From Sanghuangporus weigelae (taxonomy: Eukaryota; Basidiomycota; Agaricomycetes; Hymenochaetales; Hymenochaetaceae): DNA of 64,000 bases. The notes beneath the pieces were generated by a model, which was not told the origin of the DNA, ran no database searches, and worked only from the letters and a program-made list of their open reading frames with translations. Location: positions 806,001 to 870,000 of the forward strand of contig CP137318.1 in the NCBI GenBank assembly GCA_033182465.1, written 5' to 3'. Made by a program: the position numbers and the translations under genes. Of this stretch, positions 47,482-59,636 are shown one piece after another; the stretch's first letter is position 1; each line of letters begins with the position of its first letter.

Positions 47482-48652
47482 TCTGGCTAGACGTTCAGGA
47501 CCTTTTTTTTTTACTACTTGACTGGGATTCACTTTGCTATCCTAAGTTCATATTTAGTCGCACCCTCTGGTTTTGCTGTTATGGTGTTTTTGCTGTTTTT
47601 TTGCTCGTCTCTTGTACATGTGTCGCTCGTTTTCTCATCATCTTTACTCCAAACCATACATCCACAACAACAACAACAGCACTATCATTCAACCTATTGA
47701 CCTTCCTGTTATCTATACCGCAATCAAATCCAAGAAAGACACGCTCGTTGCATTCGCTGGCCTTATTTATTTACCCGTCGTCGCTCTTTATAATTCCGTC
47801 TCTTCTCCGAATCGACTGGGCCCCAAGGTATAAATAAATATTGAATTTGCTTTCTCATGCGGGCTGTTATCTATCCCCATCACATTGTTGTTCCCTACTG
47901 GTCGCCACATTGTGTCTCCATAGCAGTCCTTTCCCCTATTTCTCTTTGCGTCGCCTAGAATAGAGTCAACACTAATCGATTTACTCTGGAGATACAGTAT
48001 TGCCGTGCTTATGGTGTGGTCCGTTGATGTGCATACAGAATCAGGTCCAGGTTAGAGTTTGACCTCGAGTGTGATGTATTGGCTGAGACACTGCCAGCCT
48101 CAAGGGGGTTCGTGCTTGAGCCGGCCTGGACCTTAACTCGCCCTTGAATGCAGATCGCCCTCTTCTGGGAGAAATTGAAGGTGGAGATGATATTATTGAT
48201 ATCTACATGCAGGTGATGCTGAGGTCATCCTGGCTTACACTGACGTCGTGTCTAGATTTGTAAGGAGGAAGAAAGTGACGGCAGGCTTGATTAGGGGGTG
48301 TGGGAATGTTATTCAGAAAGGGAGCCTAAATAGGTAGAGTACATAGGGAACGGAGTCATCGACGTATCAGGTCAGGTCAGCGCGTACCACATCCATTCGA
48401 CGCGCTCACTCTACTTACTCTGCGATACGTCTCGTCTCTTCATCTCTATCATCCTCTTAGTATTGCATTCACTTGCACTACTTAATTTATAGGACTACTA
48501 CTTTCTCTTTCATTTCTTATCATTTCTTCTTTGCTTTTCATCTTTCATCATTACTTAGCTTATCATCTTCCGCTTTCTTAACTAGTTGGTTTCATTACTT
48601 GGAAGGTTCATCAGCACTCCTTGCGCATAGCCATCGGTCCTACGGCTCGTTA
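47482..48652. other. Intergenic region, PX kinase to BCAS3 gene
   Basis: A gap of 1.17 kb between two plus-strand genes, with pyrimidine runs near 47503 (kinase 3' flank) and near 48500-48560 (BCAS3 leader). A perfect CArG box lies at 48325. No gene recognised. Confidence 0.45.
48325..48334. promoter_or_regulatory. CArG (SRF/MADS-type) motif
   Basis: CCTAAATAGG matches CC(A/T)6GG exactly, 319 bases before the BCAS3-family ATG. A Mcm1- or SRF-like MADS factor could bind it; chance occurrence is also possible. Confidence 0.3.
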
Positions 48653-51600
48653 ATGTACAACACGCCCTCCACGCGCACATCAAAGAATGCTACGTCCAGG
48701 AAACGCAATAATAGAAAGATCCAGCAATATCAGTACGACAGCCAGGTGCCCGTCACGACCTTACCTGACCGTGATCCCATGCACCCGCCTCCGCCGCCGA
48801 TGCCACCCCCGACCCTGTTGGAGGACTCTCTAGTAGATGACGATGAAAAGCGCGGATTTGTGATTGATAGCCCGCAACTGGATCTGCTACAGATCAGGGA
48901 CGAGAACGAGCTTGGAGCGTCTGCTGTAGGAGAACGAACGCCTGAGGATATCAGCGCTGATGAGACCGGTCCGGATGCGGAAGGAGACCTGGTAGATCTC
49001 GAGTTCAATCCCTTCGCTGTCACAGAGAACAACGTTGCTACAAAGCAGACTCCTGAAGAGCTCACTAACGCGACTATGCCACAGCCTCAGCCAAAGGACC
49101 CAGTAACGTCCTCACGCAATGATGACAACGATGAGGCTGCGAAGTGGCCCGGCCCTCGTTTCAGTGCTCTGTCGGATACCATGGAAGCAGTTCACGCTGA
49201 GGAGCCAATGCGGGCTCAAGAGCAGACATCCGAGGTGACGAGCCTCAATTCGCCGCCAGCCTCGCCGCCGACAAATTCGGGTCACATCCGGGCACCTATC
49301 ATTGTTTCACGGTAAGCAGTTAAGCATCTTTGTTCCTTTCTAATGCTGAAAGCACTTCCATTAGACATCCTACTTCTCCGTCCTCACTCTCCCGGCAGCT
49401 GCACAATGTCCAGGCATTACTTCCGACTTCGCCGCAGCTGGGGTTTACGAGCCCGTTTGCTAATTTCGCAGCACCGAGAATATCGAACGTCACAGTCAGC
49501 GGATCAAGCTTCCATTATCCTACATCCAGGCCGTCAACTGGCCCCTTTGTGAATGCTAAAGAGACTAGGCGACGAAGCACAGGGAACTCCGGAGAATCCA
49601 GGGATCGTGATCGTGCACGCCTCAGAATGACTCCTCATTCATCTAAATCGAGTGAATCTGATGAAGAGGACGATATGCCTCCACCATCAGTTGCAAAGCA
49701 AACCCGCTATCCGACTTCGAGCGTTGGTAGCGATAAGGTCATCTTTGCGTCCTTTGCGGCTTTGGCTTTCCCGTCTCCATCATCTCCGGTTCGTCGGCTA
49801 TTGTTCATGGGCTACGAGAATGGCCTACAGATTTGGGATACCACTCATTTGGGTGAAGTCCGTGAGGTCCTCACCCGGCGCCTGTCCGGAGCGGTTGTTG
49901 GATGTAGCGTGTTTCCGACCCAGCGGTCCTCTTCACACAGGGGCTCTGCTGCAGATAGATTCGCTCAACTAAGGCCTCTATTGGGAATTGTGTAAGCCTC
50001 GACTAAGTTCTACTCTCCTCGCTAATCCTGGACTTCGCTCTGTACAGGATGGAAGAACATGATGCGAGCTATTTATTAGTCTACTCTCTGGCTACTCATG
50101 AAATAGTCAAGAAGCTGGACTTTTCCGGCGCTACTGTCACATCAGTACAAGCGAGTAATTCTTTCATTGTTGTTGTAAGTACTTGTTACATTTTGTGCTT
50201 ATCTTCTATGCTGACGAAGTTATAGGCTACCAGTTCTCCTTTTTCACTGCATATACTCTGTTCGCGGACACTTAACATTTTGCACACGATTCAATCACGC
50301 CAGTTGTACATCTTTTCTCGTCCTGTATCATTACATACTCCAGAGGGCACTGTAGAAACTGTCTATTCGGCACGGCAGGATCGCCCGCATGCCGTGTTCG
50401 CTCTTTCTTCACGACTACTTGCATTCGCGTCCGTTCCACATTCTACAGAATCACCTTCATCACTTACGAACCTATACCCGCGCATGGCGATTCCTCACGC
50501 ACCGTCTATTCAGATTGGATCATTGAATGTTACGCAGGCCGATATCGGAAACGCGGCAATTAAGGTGGGTGGTGGATTGTTGAGCGGGATGAAGACTTTA
50601 GGCGGGATTGCAGCAGCTGCGGCTCGAGGGGAAAGAAGTAGTTCTACTTCTGTGGATACGGGGGGACTGCGGAAATTCTTCTCGCGCAGTGCACCAACAG
50701 CTTCTCCGGACACTCGTCACGCTCGATCACCATCTGACAACAGTCAAATTGGGAATGAGGACCGCAGCGACCGGGGACTGTCGCCAACCACGACTGGACG
50801 CGGTGCTCATGGGGACGCTACTCACATTACGGTCTTGGATTTGCGGCCGCTTCTCGAAGATCGAGAGAATGGGAGACCCGAGCGGTTATGTGATTTCACT
50901 ATTCCGAGTGGACAGGTCGTAGCGGGACTCAAGTTCACCGAAGATGGGACAAGTTTGAGTGTCGTTCCTGGTGATGGTGGTACCGTTCGTCTGTACCAGA
51001 TCAGACCTGCTTCAGCTGTTTTGCGTTCTGCTTCTCTGAACAGAAGCGTTCACAATCGCAACAAATCCAGAACAGGTTCGACTCGGAAGGATTCCACTGG
51101 AAGCGCCGAGAGTCGATCCTCTTCAGCAGAGGAATCTACATCCTCTATGCCTTGGCATATTTATGACCTTCGTCGAGGACGGACAAGTGGTATCATCGAG
51201 GCCGTTAGTCACTCGATTGATGGAAGATGGGCTGGCATCAGCACTCGCAAGCGGACCATCCACATCTTTGCTATGAATCCATATGGTGGAAAGCCGGATG
51301 ATGCAAGTCATACTGAGGGAAAGGTCAAGAACGTCGACACGATCGTAAGAGCCTCACCACTAATCATTTCTTCATGTATACTCATTACCACATAGCAAAG
51401 CCTTTCGACAGAAGTCAGGCCGATCGTACGACTTCGTTCGAATCCAGTTACCTCTCAGGAACAACTAGGCATCCCTCTGGCCTTCACTTTCATATCATCT
51501 TCAGCGGATTCATTACCAGCAAAGTTCCTTCCTCCACCTAATACATTTTCACCACCTTCATCTGTATCATCATCAATACCATCTTCCGCACCACATCGGC

Positions 51601-52879
51601 GTACACAGTCTGTGTCACCACGGCTTCCATCGAGGCCTACAAACTATCAGGATATCCTCACCTTCGACCCTGTGGATGGGTCTTTATCTCTGCGTCGGAT
51701 GACTATCTCCACACGTATTGTGGAGACGAGCTCGTTCTTGTCTTCATTGCCGATTCCTACGGGAACAAGCATTTCCCTGCCTGGAATTGGGTTCATGGGG
51801 CGTACTAGTGCGTCCCCACCGAAGTCTGCCGCATTGACTTCTGCATCTCCTGGTATGGAGCACCTGCAGACCGAACTGGTCGCGAAGGATACGACCATTG
51901 CGACTTGGAATTTGACGAGAGATTCCAAGTCTAACGATGTAAAGGAGCCGTTAATTGTTGGTCAGGAAACGTCGGAGCGGCGTGTGCTACCAAAATCTGA
52001 GTAAGTTTTCCCCTGCATAGTCAACCATAATAATTGACAAATGGTAATTTACTTAGGTGGCTAGCACAGGCAGAACTGTCGACCTGTTCTCGCTCGACGA
52101 GAATTATTCCAGGTTCCATTTACCTTTCTTATCAATTCTCGTTCTTCGCGTTTAGCGAAGATTATCACGCGCTCATCCGACGACTGCACTTTGATATCCC
52201 AGTAGACAAGATCGAAGTTCGCAGGCAGGTTGAAGCAAGTGCTTATGCGGCAGAGCAAGGGGAGTCGTTCGTCAGTGCTGCTTCGACGCCACAAGATGCG
52301 CGTGGAGCTCGATCGTTTGATGATTCTCTTGCCTCCGCTATTCATGCAGGCCTAGAATACCCTAGTTCATCCCCGCCTATAATACCGATGCTGCCTAATG
52401 GAGCACGTCCTGGTTCTCTCAAGGCTGCGTTACCAATACGAGGCGTTGCAGTTAACCTGACGGAGGGCGTTAACGACAGCCTGGGACGTCTGAGTCGAGG
52501 GTTCCGGCGACTGCAATCACCACGAATGAGACCAGCGCGTACAGACGAGTCCGTCCCTCTCGAATTCGACGAAGAGGACGAGGCATTCTTGAGCGACCAC
52601 GCGAATGATAATGACAACGACACGATGTCCAATTCAGGCTGTGGCGGGCGCGATTCTCGCTCAGTCTCCACACCCTCGACGAACAATTTGCCGCTCCCTG
52701 GGAACGAGTCTGAGCCAGATACGGGGTGGCTTGATGATATGGATGCGGTTGAAGAAGCGGAGAGGTTTGATGAGATTAGTGCTGCGCGGCTCATGGAAGA
52801 GGAGCATATGCAGCAGCAAGCGCCGATTCGGGTTCCTCAGAAGATACGACACTTGAGGAAGGGCAGAAGGGGATTCTGA
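48653..52879 (+). CDS. BCAS3-family WD40 protein
   Basis: A WD40 protein with the BCAS3 domain, related to Atg18/PROPPIN-like phagophore-associated proteins. Start MYNTPSTRTSKNATSRKRNN; a long disordered acidic/Pro-rich head precedes the beta-propeller. WD blades are visible as LLFMGYENGLQIWDTTHLGE, YLLVYSLATHEIVKKLDF, SFIVVATSSPFSLHILCSRT and TIQSRQLYIFSRP. The BCAS3 region contains KVGGGLLSGMKTLGGIAAAA, THITVLDLRPLLED, IPSGQVVAGLKFTEDGTSL, GTVRLYQIRPAS, WHIYDLRRGRTSGIIEAV and WAGISTRKRTIHIFAMNPYGG. A C-terminal part with ISSSADSLPAKFLPP and DYHALIRRLHFDIPVDKIEVRR follows; it ends RHLRKGRRGF. Introns occur between exons at roughly 49313, 49993, 50175, 51345 and 52001. In animals BCAS3 acts with PHAF1 at phagophores; the fungal role is not established here. 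Confidence 0.82.
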
Positions 52880-53496
52880 GTCCCGATGATGATTTTTGTT
52901 TTTGCACAGGGATGACGAGTTGGAAAGAAATAAGAATAAGAACAAGAAAATCTTACATTGTATTGTTAGTTGATTAGGTAGTTAGCTTTGATTAGGGATG
53001 GTGTTAGTTGGTTGAATGTTCTAGTATAATCACTTAGACATTGTGGTTGAATATATGGGTTGGATGCGTCCTATGTGTCGATCGCTTTATAAGCAGCATA
53101 TATGTTGTACATTACGTGACGTCTATCCTAGCCTCACGCAGAACAACTAGCAGTATAAAACTCAGACTTAGTAACATTGCTTTTCACTTACACTCTAGGT
53201 AAGTCCCTCGTCCGAGTAGAGTGCAGATTGCAAGAATATTAAGTTATTATGATCAGACAACGTCTCGGAGGGACCTTGCGTTTTGGTTTACGCATCGTAG
53301 GACTCGGACTTTCCAGAGCGATCACTAGCAGCGGAGTTGGGTCATCCAAATCGCTGCAGAATTCATCGGTGAGAGCGTATATTACATGTGAGGAATCCCC
53401 GTCTCAATTATTATTCATCCATGATCTGCTCGCCGAACCGATCTTATCCCTCGGGCACGCACACGCATGTAGTCAACTAGCACTAGCATTAGCACT
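52880..53496. other. Intergenic region upstream of Tda3-like gene
   Basis: About 617 bases between two plus-strand genes. Within it an upstream reading frame starts at ATG 53249 and overlaps the start of the next gene (see findings). Confidence 0.45.
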
Positions 53497-54813
53497 ATGG
53501 CAAGTGACAGATCAGACCAGCGCAGCGTAGTCATCATAGGTGGGGGAATCATAGGCTGTACAAGCGCATACTACATTACGCATCACCCGTCATATTCATC
53601 GGAAACTACGAAAGTGACTGTCCTCGAAGCGACGTCCATCGCAGGCGGTGCGTCCGGGAAGGCTGGAGGGTTAGTAGCGAAATGGGCGTATCCGAAGGAA
53701 CTCGTGGACATTACGTTCGCTGAGCACGAGCGATTGGCGAAGGAGCATGGAGGAGCCGAGCGATGGGGGTGGAGGTATACGAATTGCGGGCAGTGGGAGG
53801 GGAAGGGCGAGGATACGCCCGTTGCGGGGTCGGCGGCTATGACTTCGAAAGTATCGCTGAATAAGAAGGACGGACTGCATACGTCTGGGACTATCCAGGA
53901 GTCCGCACACAAGGGACGGAGGAAGAAAAGAGTCCTTCCGGAGGATTTGGACTGGGTGAAGGAGGACCTGACGGAGAGCTACGAGCCGATGTCTGGGGAG
54001 GGCGAGACGGCGCAGGTGCATCCATACGAGTTTACGACGAGCATGTGTGCGCTGGCGCAGGAGAAGGGCGCGAAACTTGTTCTGGGGAAAGTCACGGCTA
54101 TAACGAATGTAGACCTCTCGATGGGCTCGAAACAGTCGAGAGCTGTTTCGGCTGTTTCGTATGTCGACAAGGAGACAGGGAATTCTGTTACGATCCCAGC
54201 TACGCATGTCATCGTGTCCGCTGGACCATGGACGTCTACGGTCCTACCAAACGTACACATCTACGGGACGCGCGCTCATTCAATCACAGTCCGACCAACA
54301 CGTCCCGTCTCCGCCCACTGCCTCTTCACAGAAATAACCATGCCCGACGGGCGCGGTGCAACACCCGAAATCTACGCACGCCCAAACAACGAAGTCTACG
54401 CCTGCTCGCCAGGAGACGGCCTCCCGCTCCCAGCGTCAACGGCAGAAGTCCAGGTCGACAATGAAGTCTGCGATACGCTATTTAAGCAGATCGCTGCTAT
54501 TAGTCCGGAGTTACGCGGTGGGGAAGTGACGGCGCGCCAAGCTTGTTATCTGCCAAATCTGAATTCTGGCCCTCGTGGATGTCCAATTGTTGGTGAGGAT
54601 GAGAGAGTGAAGGGTTTGATTATTGCTGCTGGACATACATGCTGGGTGAGTTCTCTTCACGAGTTTCTGTGTCCGCATATAGCTTTACTCATAAAAAAAA
54701 CCTAGGGTATCTGCAATGCACCGGGCACAGCGCGTGCTGTAAGTGAGCTCGTCATGGATGGGAAGATTACTTGCGGCAACCTTTCACGATTGGTTCCGCG
54801 GAATTTTATTTGA
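53497..54813 (+). CDS. DAO-family FAD oxidoreductase, Tda3-like
   Basis: FAD-dependent oxidoreductase of the DAO fold, closest in layout to yeast Tda3, a putative oxidoreductase of endosomal compartments. Start MASDRSDQRSVVIIGGGIIG, the Rossmann FAD-binding motif GGGIIGCTSAYY. Further family motifs: VTVLEATSIAGGASGKAGGLVAKW, VHPYEFTTSMCALAQEKGAK, ATHVIVSAGPWTSTVLP, SVRAHSITVRP-like RAHSITVRPTRP, ARQACYLPNLNSGPRGCPIVG and LIIAAGHTCW. One intron follows HTCW, and the second exon gives GICNAPGTARAVSELVMDGK and ends PRNFI. The substrate is unknown; it does not carry the residues I would expect of a classic amino-acid oxidase. Confidence 0.88.
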
Positions 54814-55412
54814 GCAATAGGTAGATGACCGCCGCGCTTGCTTCTGTGATATAGGACCCGTCGTCACTCACCGGGGCTTATACATGTATAACATGTCCAT
54901 AGAAAAGATTGGCTGCAATGCTTTGAGAGTAGTTTTACAACCTTTGAATGTGCAAGTTAGGTCTGATCGGAAAAGTCATCGGAAAAGGCAAAAGCTGAGT
55001 TGTTGCACTCAAATGTACCCTGGCTCAGTAAGATCAAAGCGAAGTCCCTCACAGCGAAGATAGAATATCGGCAGCTGATAGAGAATTTGCGGCAATGAAA
55101 ATTCAGAGACGTAGTGTCAGCTCGCATCCACGCGTTCATGAGCTATCATTCTAATAAGGGTTGATGTAGTCAGGACCTCGATTTTTCGCGAGTAAGGTTC
55201 GGCCACCGCTGGAAGACCTCCATGATGAAAAGTTGCAATTACCCAAGCATTGAATGATAAATGATAAATTGCACACTGTAAATTTAACAAGTATGGCTCC
55301 GACCTCTGAAAATTAGAAATAATAATCATGAAACAAGACCCTGACAGAGCAAGAGCACCACATACAGATTCTAAGGAACGCTTGTAGTATCCTCCTTCGT
55401 CGTCTGCCCGTC
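54814..55412. other. Convergent 3' region, Tda3-like / uL10m
   Basis: About 600 bases between converging genes, with no gene recognised; probable 3' UTRs. Confidence 0.45.
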
Positions 55413-56276
55413 TTAGAAAGCCTTCTTGAATCCATCCAAAGTCCTTGCCAACCGTCCACCGCTCGCCTCTCCAAGCACCATCGCCAGCTGTACCGCCGGG
55501 CTCGAAATCAGTCCAACGATCTGCTGTCTGAGCATGTCCAGCGTCAGAAGTTTCGATACGTCTTTCACTTGCTCTACCCCGAATACCCTGCCTTCGATGA
55601 GCGCGCCAGCGACGGAGAGCTCCGGATCCAACATCGGCTTCTGGCGTTTTTGTCTTCGACCGGGTACAAACTTTTCCTCATCGCCGTCCTTCCCTTTCCC
55701 CTTTTTCTTCGGCTGCTCTTCCTCCTGCTTCTTCGGAGGGATAGCGTGTTCGAGTGTGCGTAAGATGTCCCGGAGCATGGGTGGATCGAGCGAGGGTAAG
55801 GTGATGACAGCTAGCGCTCCCCCATGCGCCAAGCTCGCTATCCGCTGGATCGTCTCACTATCGAGCGGTGCGAAATTCCTCAACGTAACTCCGAAAATAC
55901 TCGACTGGATAACCGCCAGCTGGGGCAACGTCTCCGGGTCCGGCGCAACCTGCAACAGAGAGAGCTGCTTCGCGCCTTTCGGCAAAGCTGTCGCGGTGAT
56001 CTCCCTTCGCAATTTTATCAGAGCATCGGCTTTGAAGTTCTTGTGATGGAGGAATAGAACTGGACGCGAGGAGGATCGGTTGAGGAGGGAGGTGAATTGG
56101 TTGAAGAGGTATGTTTTGTGCTCGCTGAAGACGCGTGGTTCTCGTTTTCCCGGCCAGACCGTGGAAGGGCGGATTGAGACGGCATAATGTCGTCTACCCG
56201 GAAGAGCAACGAAAGAGGTGAATGATGGCCTTGGCCCTGCGGTGGACAGGCAAGGCAGACGAGCTGGTCGAAACAT
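55413..56276 (-). CDS. Mitochondrial large-subunit ribosomal protein uL10m
   Basis: Mitoribosomal stalk-base protein uL10. Single exon, 287 residues. The N-terminus MFRPARLPCLSTAGPRPSFTS and RRHYAVSIRPSTVWPGKREPR is Arg-rich and lacks acidic residues, a mitochondrial presequence. The core has FNQFTSLLNRSSSRPVLFLHHKNF, then LIKLRREITATALPKGAK, then FGVTLRNFAPLDSETIQRI and GGALAVITLPSLDPPMLRDILR, then DPELSVAGALIEGRVFGV and LDMLRQQIVGLISSPAVQLAMVL. A charged linker (Lys/Glu-rich, PKKKGKGKDGDEEK) interrupts the fold. The end is RTLDGFKKAF. It resembles yeast Mrpl11 and other fungal uL10m proteins more than the cytosolic P0. Confidence 0.85.
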   Translation of the reverse strand: MFRPARLPCLSTAGPRPSFTSFVALPGRRHYAVSIRPSTVWPGKREPRVFSEHKTYLFNQFTSLLNRSSSRPVLFLHHKNFKADALIKLRREITATALPKGAKQLSLLQVAPDPETLPQLAVIQSSIFGVTLRNFAPLDSETIQRIASLAHGGALAVITLPSLDPPMLRDILRTLEHAIPPKKQEEEQPKKKGKGKDGDEEKFVPGRRQKRQKPMLDPELSVAGALIEGRVFGVEQVKDVSKLLTLDMLRQQIVGLISSPAVQLAMVLGEASGGRLARTLDGFKKAF

Positions 56277-56518
56277 GGCGAAGGAAAGGTTGGTCCAGTT
56301 TTGAGGTCGATTTTAGACTTTTTCGTCTCACGTGATCGCCCTTTTTGCTGAAGCCTTGACCTTGAACAAGTTGAAATAGTTGAACTTGAAGCATCGAGGG
56401 GTACAACAACGTTCTACATTTCCTTAGGATAAATCTACTTTTCATACGACATGCATGTATTATATTAGGAGACAGCACAGATACATATTCAAGTTGCGGC
56501 TAAATTGGACTGAGATAT

Positions 56519-59262
56519 CTAAGAGAAGCCTGTGCGGATTGAAGGGTTGAAGATAGGTAAGGGATGTGCCTGCACATAAAGAAGTCAGCGTAAATGTTGG
56601 CTTATGAAAACGAATCAGGGGACTGGAACGCACCTCAGTGTTGAACACGTATTCTGAGTGAAACCGATCCTGCGTGAGTATCATACGATGGAAGTGTATC
56701 GTGAGGAACATACTTGATAACGGTATATCATCTGCGTATGAGAAGAGCAAGTATAGGTATTTCAATGTTTCGCTCTATCAAGGTCCTCAAGTCAGCCCAC
56801 TGTGCCTCAATAGATAATCGGTTATCGACGTACAAGCAAGAACGTCTCCATCTTATCCTCCAAAGTCACAGGAAGCTCGTCCACGTTCAGCACAGCGGCG
56901 TACCCACCCGTCGATACCTTGCAGTGCTTCTCGATAGCTTGGAAGATCCGCCAGCCGTATTCGCGGTACACGTTGTCGCCCGTCAAACGGTAAGCGATGA
57001 ACAGCGACTCAACTGTCTCCGGTCTGCAAGTATAACAGAAACAGGTCAGTATGAGTGTGGAAGTGTAAAGGATCGATGTCGACGAACCGGAGGATGTATC
57101 GCGCGTCGAGAGGAGGAGGGTGGCCTGGTCTACCGAAGAAAGAGACATAAATTGAAGAGTTTGTGCATATATGGATTGGAAAACGTACCTAGCTCCCTTA
57201 ATATACCAATCCCTCGGTGCACCCATCATTGTCGAGTCAACCCCGTCGTTTGGAAGTCTGAAATGCACAATTTCAGGTGCCAAACCGCTTTTCTCATCCA
57301 GTTCCATGGTCAGTCTCCCATCACAACATCAAGGAAAGAAAGAAGAAAATACACACGTTTGTGTCTTGTGGGTGAGCATACAAGTACGAATGAGCTCAAC
57401 ACCGACACGCCAATCGCGTTTCGCGTCGGGTGATAGCTCAGATGGGTGGGGTGGAATAGACACATTTTCCTGGAGAGCTCCTGCTGTTGTCGCGCCGAGC
57501 ATCAGGGAGCCACCGAAGAAGCATACGAGGTGATCTTGTTTGGGAACGAGACGCCAATATCTGGATGACCTCGTAATCAATATGCGTAGGACTGATGATA
57601 ACCCAGAGTACTCACGTATCTCCACCTTGTCTTCGCTCAGGGATTAACTCTGAGGTGTAGGTGATGCTAGTAAGCTTGCTTCTCTTCACGAGGTGCGTGT
57701 TGACGGCATCCATGGCTTCCAAATACATCTGATATTTTCACTTCTTAGCTTGAGGGATAGATATGTGTCAGAAGGGACCTACGCTCTTGTAAACTTCTTC
57801 TGTCCTGTTCTATAGAAAGCATCTTGAGTAAAACTACAAAGCGAACTTGCACAAACAAGCAAACTCACTGTCTGAAGATATTGTTTTCTGCATAGCTTGG
57901 TTAAGCACTGGTCGTAGCTATTATCCAAATCACTTACAAGAGGTATTCGTAGTAGGAGTCCCCACGTGAGCCTAAGCGAATATCAAAAGGGATGAAAGCT
58001 CCCGTCTCCGGGCTGTATAGATTGTTAGCAGTGGAGATAATACGGGATGGCGGACTGCGTACTCCATGAAAATAGTCACCACATGCGGGTTTATGTTATT
58101 CTGCCTGATCAAATACATGACCTATTCGTTACGATCGAATTAAGTGCCCCAGCTTTGTAACAATAAAACGTTCACGAACCTTTTCGGCAGCTCTCCAATA
58201 CGTATCATCATCGGTCAGCTCGCTAAGGTATCGCAGCTCCAACTGAAGTGTCGAAACTTCCGCCGTGCTCACCCAGCCGTTATTGTCACGGTCGGGTATA
58301 CCGATGCGTTTTGCTAAATTGACACTCGACAGCGGTAGACCTGAAGGAGTGTCGAATGCTGGGAGCATACGATCTGCGAGGTCGACCGCTTTTTCTAGAT
58401 AGAGCTTGTCACCACCCGACAGATGGTATGCGGAAAGCAACCCGCCTAGAACACGAATTGTTGTCTAAAGAGGCGCCGGGAATTCAATAGGGAAAGGTAG
58501 ACTAAAGTTGAAAACCGTACCTCGAACGTAGAGAATGACCCATCTTTCTCAAACGATAATTTCTCATCAATCCATTTTCGCGCCCGCGCGACTTCGTCAT
58601 CAAGACCCATGATCATCATCGTGTCAATCGAGTCTACGACGGTGTACCCAATACCGCCGGCATCGCTGAGGTTGGTGCCCTGATGGCTGATAGGATGGTA
58701 TTCATCTGCGCCCATGGCATCGCGTTCTGCTCGGGGCGAAGTATCAGATACACATGTCCACGAGAAGTAAGGGCGAAGAACTTGCCATAGGCGTGCCATG
58801 CATGCTAATTGGACGGACATGCTGTAAGATTGGGCACAATGAATTGGGCGATAGGATCACGCACCTTGAACGAATCCACAATTGCATTTCGCTTTTCAAT
58901 GTCTGCAACAATTTCTCCGGGTGCAGACGAAGTCACGCCGTGGAGCTTCGAATCGGCGAAGTCAATCCAAGGTTCAAGGAGGACTTTGAAAAAGTCTCGC
59001 AGCTGCGCAAGCTTCTCAGCACCGACTACACTGGTTCAAAGAAGATTATGATGTTACGCACGTAAAAGGCCAAAGTAGCCAAGATGACAGCGTAGATTAA
59101 CAAATATCTTAATGAGCTCCGTGAGCTCGTCTTTTGAATAGTCTCTTCAGCATTTCGCGTTCCAGACGCGTCTTTTTGATCCTTGAAATCCTTTGGCTGG
59201 CTTTTGGCATCTTCTGCGCCTGACTTAGCTCTTCGACGGTCTCTAACGTTTGGGCTTGCCAT
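56519..59262 (-). CDS. MNS1: GH47 alpha-1,2-mannosidase (ER type)
   Basis: Trims mannose from N-glycans (Man9 to Man8) in the ER or Golgi. Type II membrane protein: MASPNVRDRRRAKSGAED is cytosolic; one hydrophobic segment YLLIYAVILATLAFYV follows. The (alpha/alpha)7 barrel includes AMGADEYHPISHQGTNLSD, YTVVDSIDTMMIMGLDDE, TFETTIRVLGGLLSAYHLSGG, STAEVSTLQLELRYLSEL, RGDSYYEYLLKQYLQT, LVCFFGGSLMLGA and LAPEIVHF; then LRPETVESLFIAYRLTGD, EDKMETFLL and SETLKYLYLLFS-like KYLYLLFSYAD. The C-terminus ends FNTEAHPLPIFNPSIRTGFS, the fungal HPLP motif. Many (a dozen or so) introns. ATG 59262 opens MASPNV; a longer in-frame extension starts near 59478 but has no recognisable features. Golgi Mns homologues are an alternative. 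Confidence 0.9.
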
Positions 59263-59636
59263 GACGGTCGTGAGGGGTGTGGAAGCGCGACACGTACCGA
59301 AGTGCCAGGTCAGAAGTTGCAGTGGGCGAGTGATCGCCGCTCGGCTAACTTTGATGGAGTGATCGGCATGCCTGACGTAAAATAACGAGTTACCACAGAT
59401 TTCGACTGGAGCAAGTACGGTCAAGTGTATGCCCCGATATGCACTGCTTTCTTGGTACATCGATAGTCGGGAAAACATGGAATAACTGAAACCCGGTTGA
59501 GCTGACCGAGCGCAATATTATCCCGTAGATAGTATAAATACTGGTGCATGACCTACTTATCTCCCTCTTAGCTTAGCCACTTCTCTCCCTCTCCGAGTGT
59601 TCCCTATCTTCTTCTGCTTCTTCCTAATTGTCTACC
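59263..59636. other. Divergent promoter region, GH47 / xanthine dioxygenase
   Basis: 374 bases between divergent starts. TATAAATA (59533-59540) faces the dioxygenase. No gene seen. Confidence 0.5.
59533..59540 (+). promoter_or_regulatory. TATA box of xanthine dioxygenase gene
   Basis: TATAAATA, 97-104 bases before the ATG at 59637, followed by a C/T-rich tract (59561-59627) typical of fungal transcription start regions. Confidence 0.5.

Noticed and set aside
51438-51460. GTTCGAATCC resembles the T-arm of a tRNA
   Set aside because: It is within the BCAS3 coding exon (RLRSNPV), with no acceptor stem or anticodon arm.
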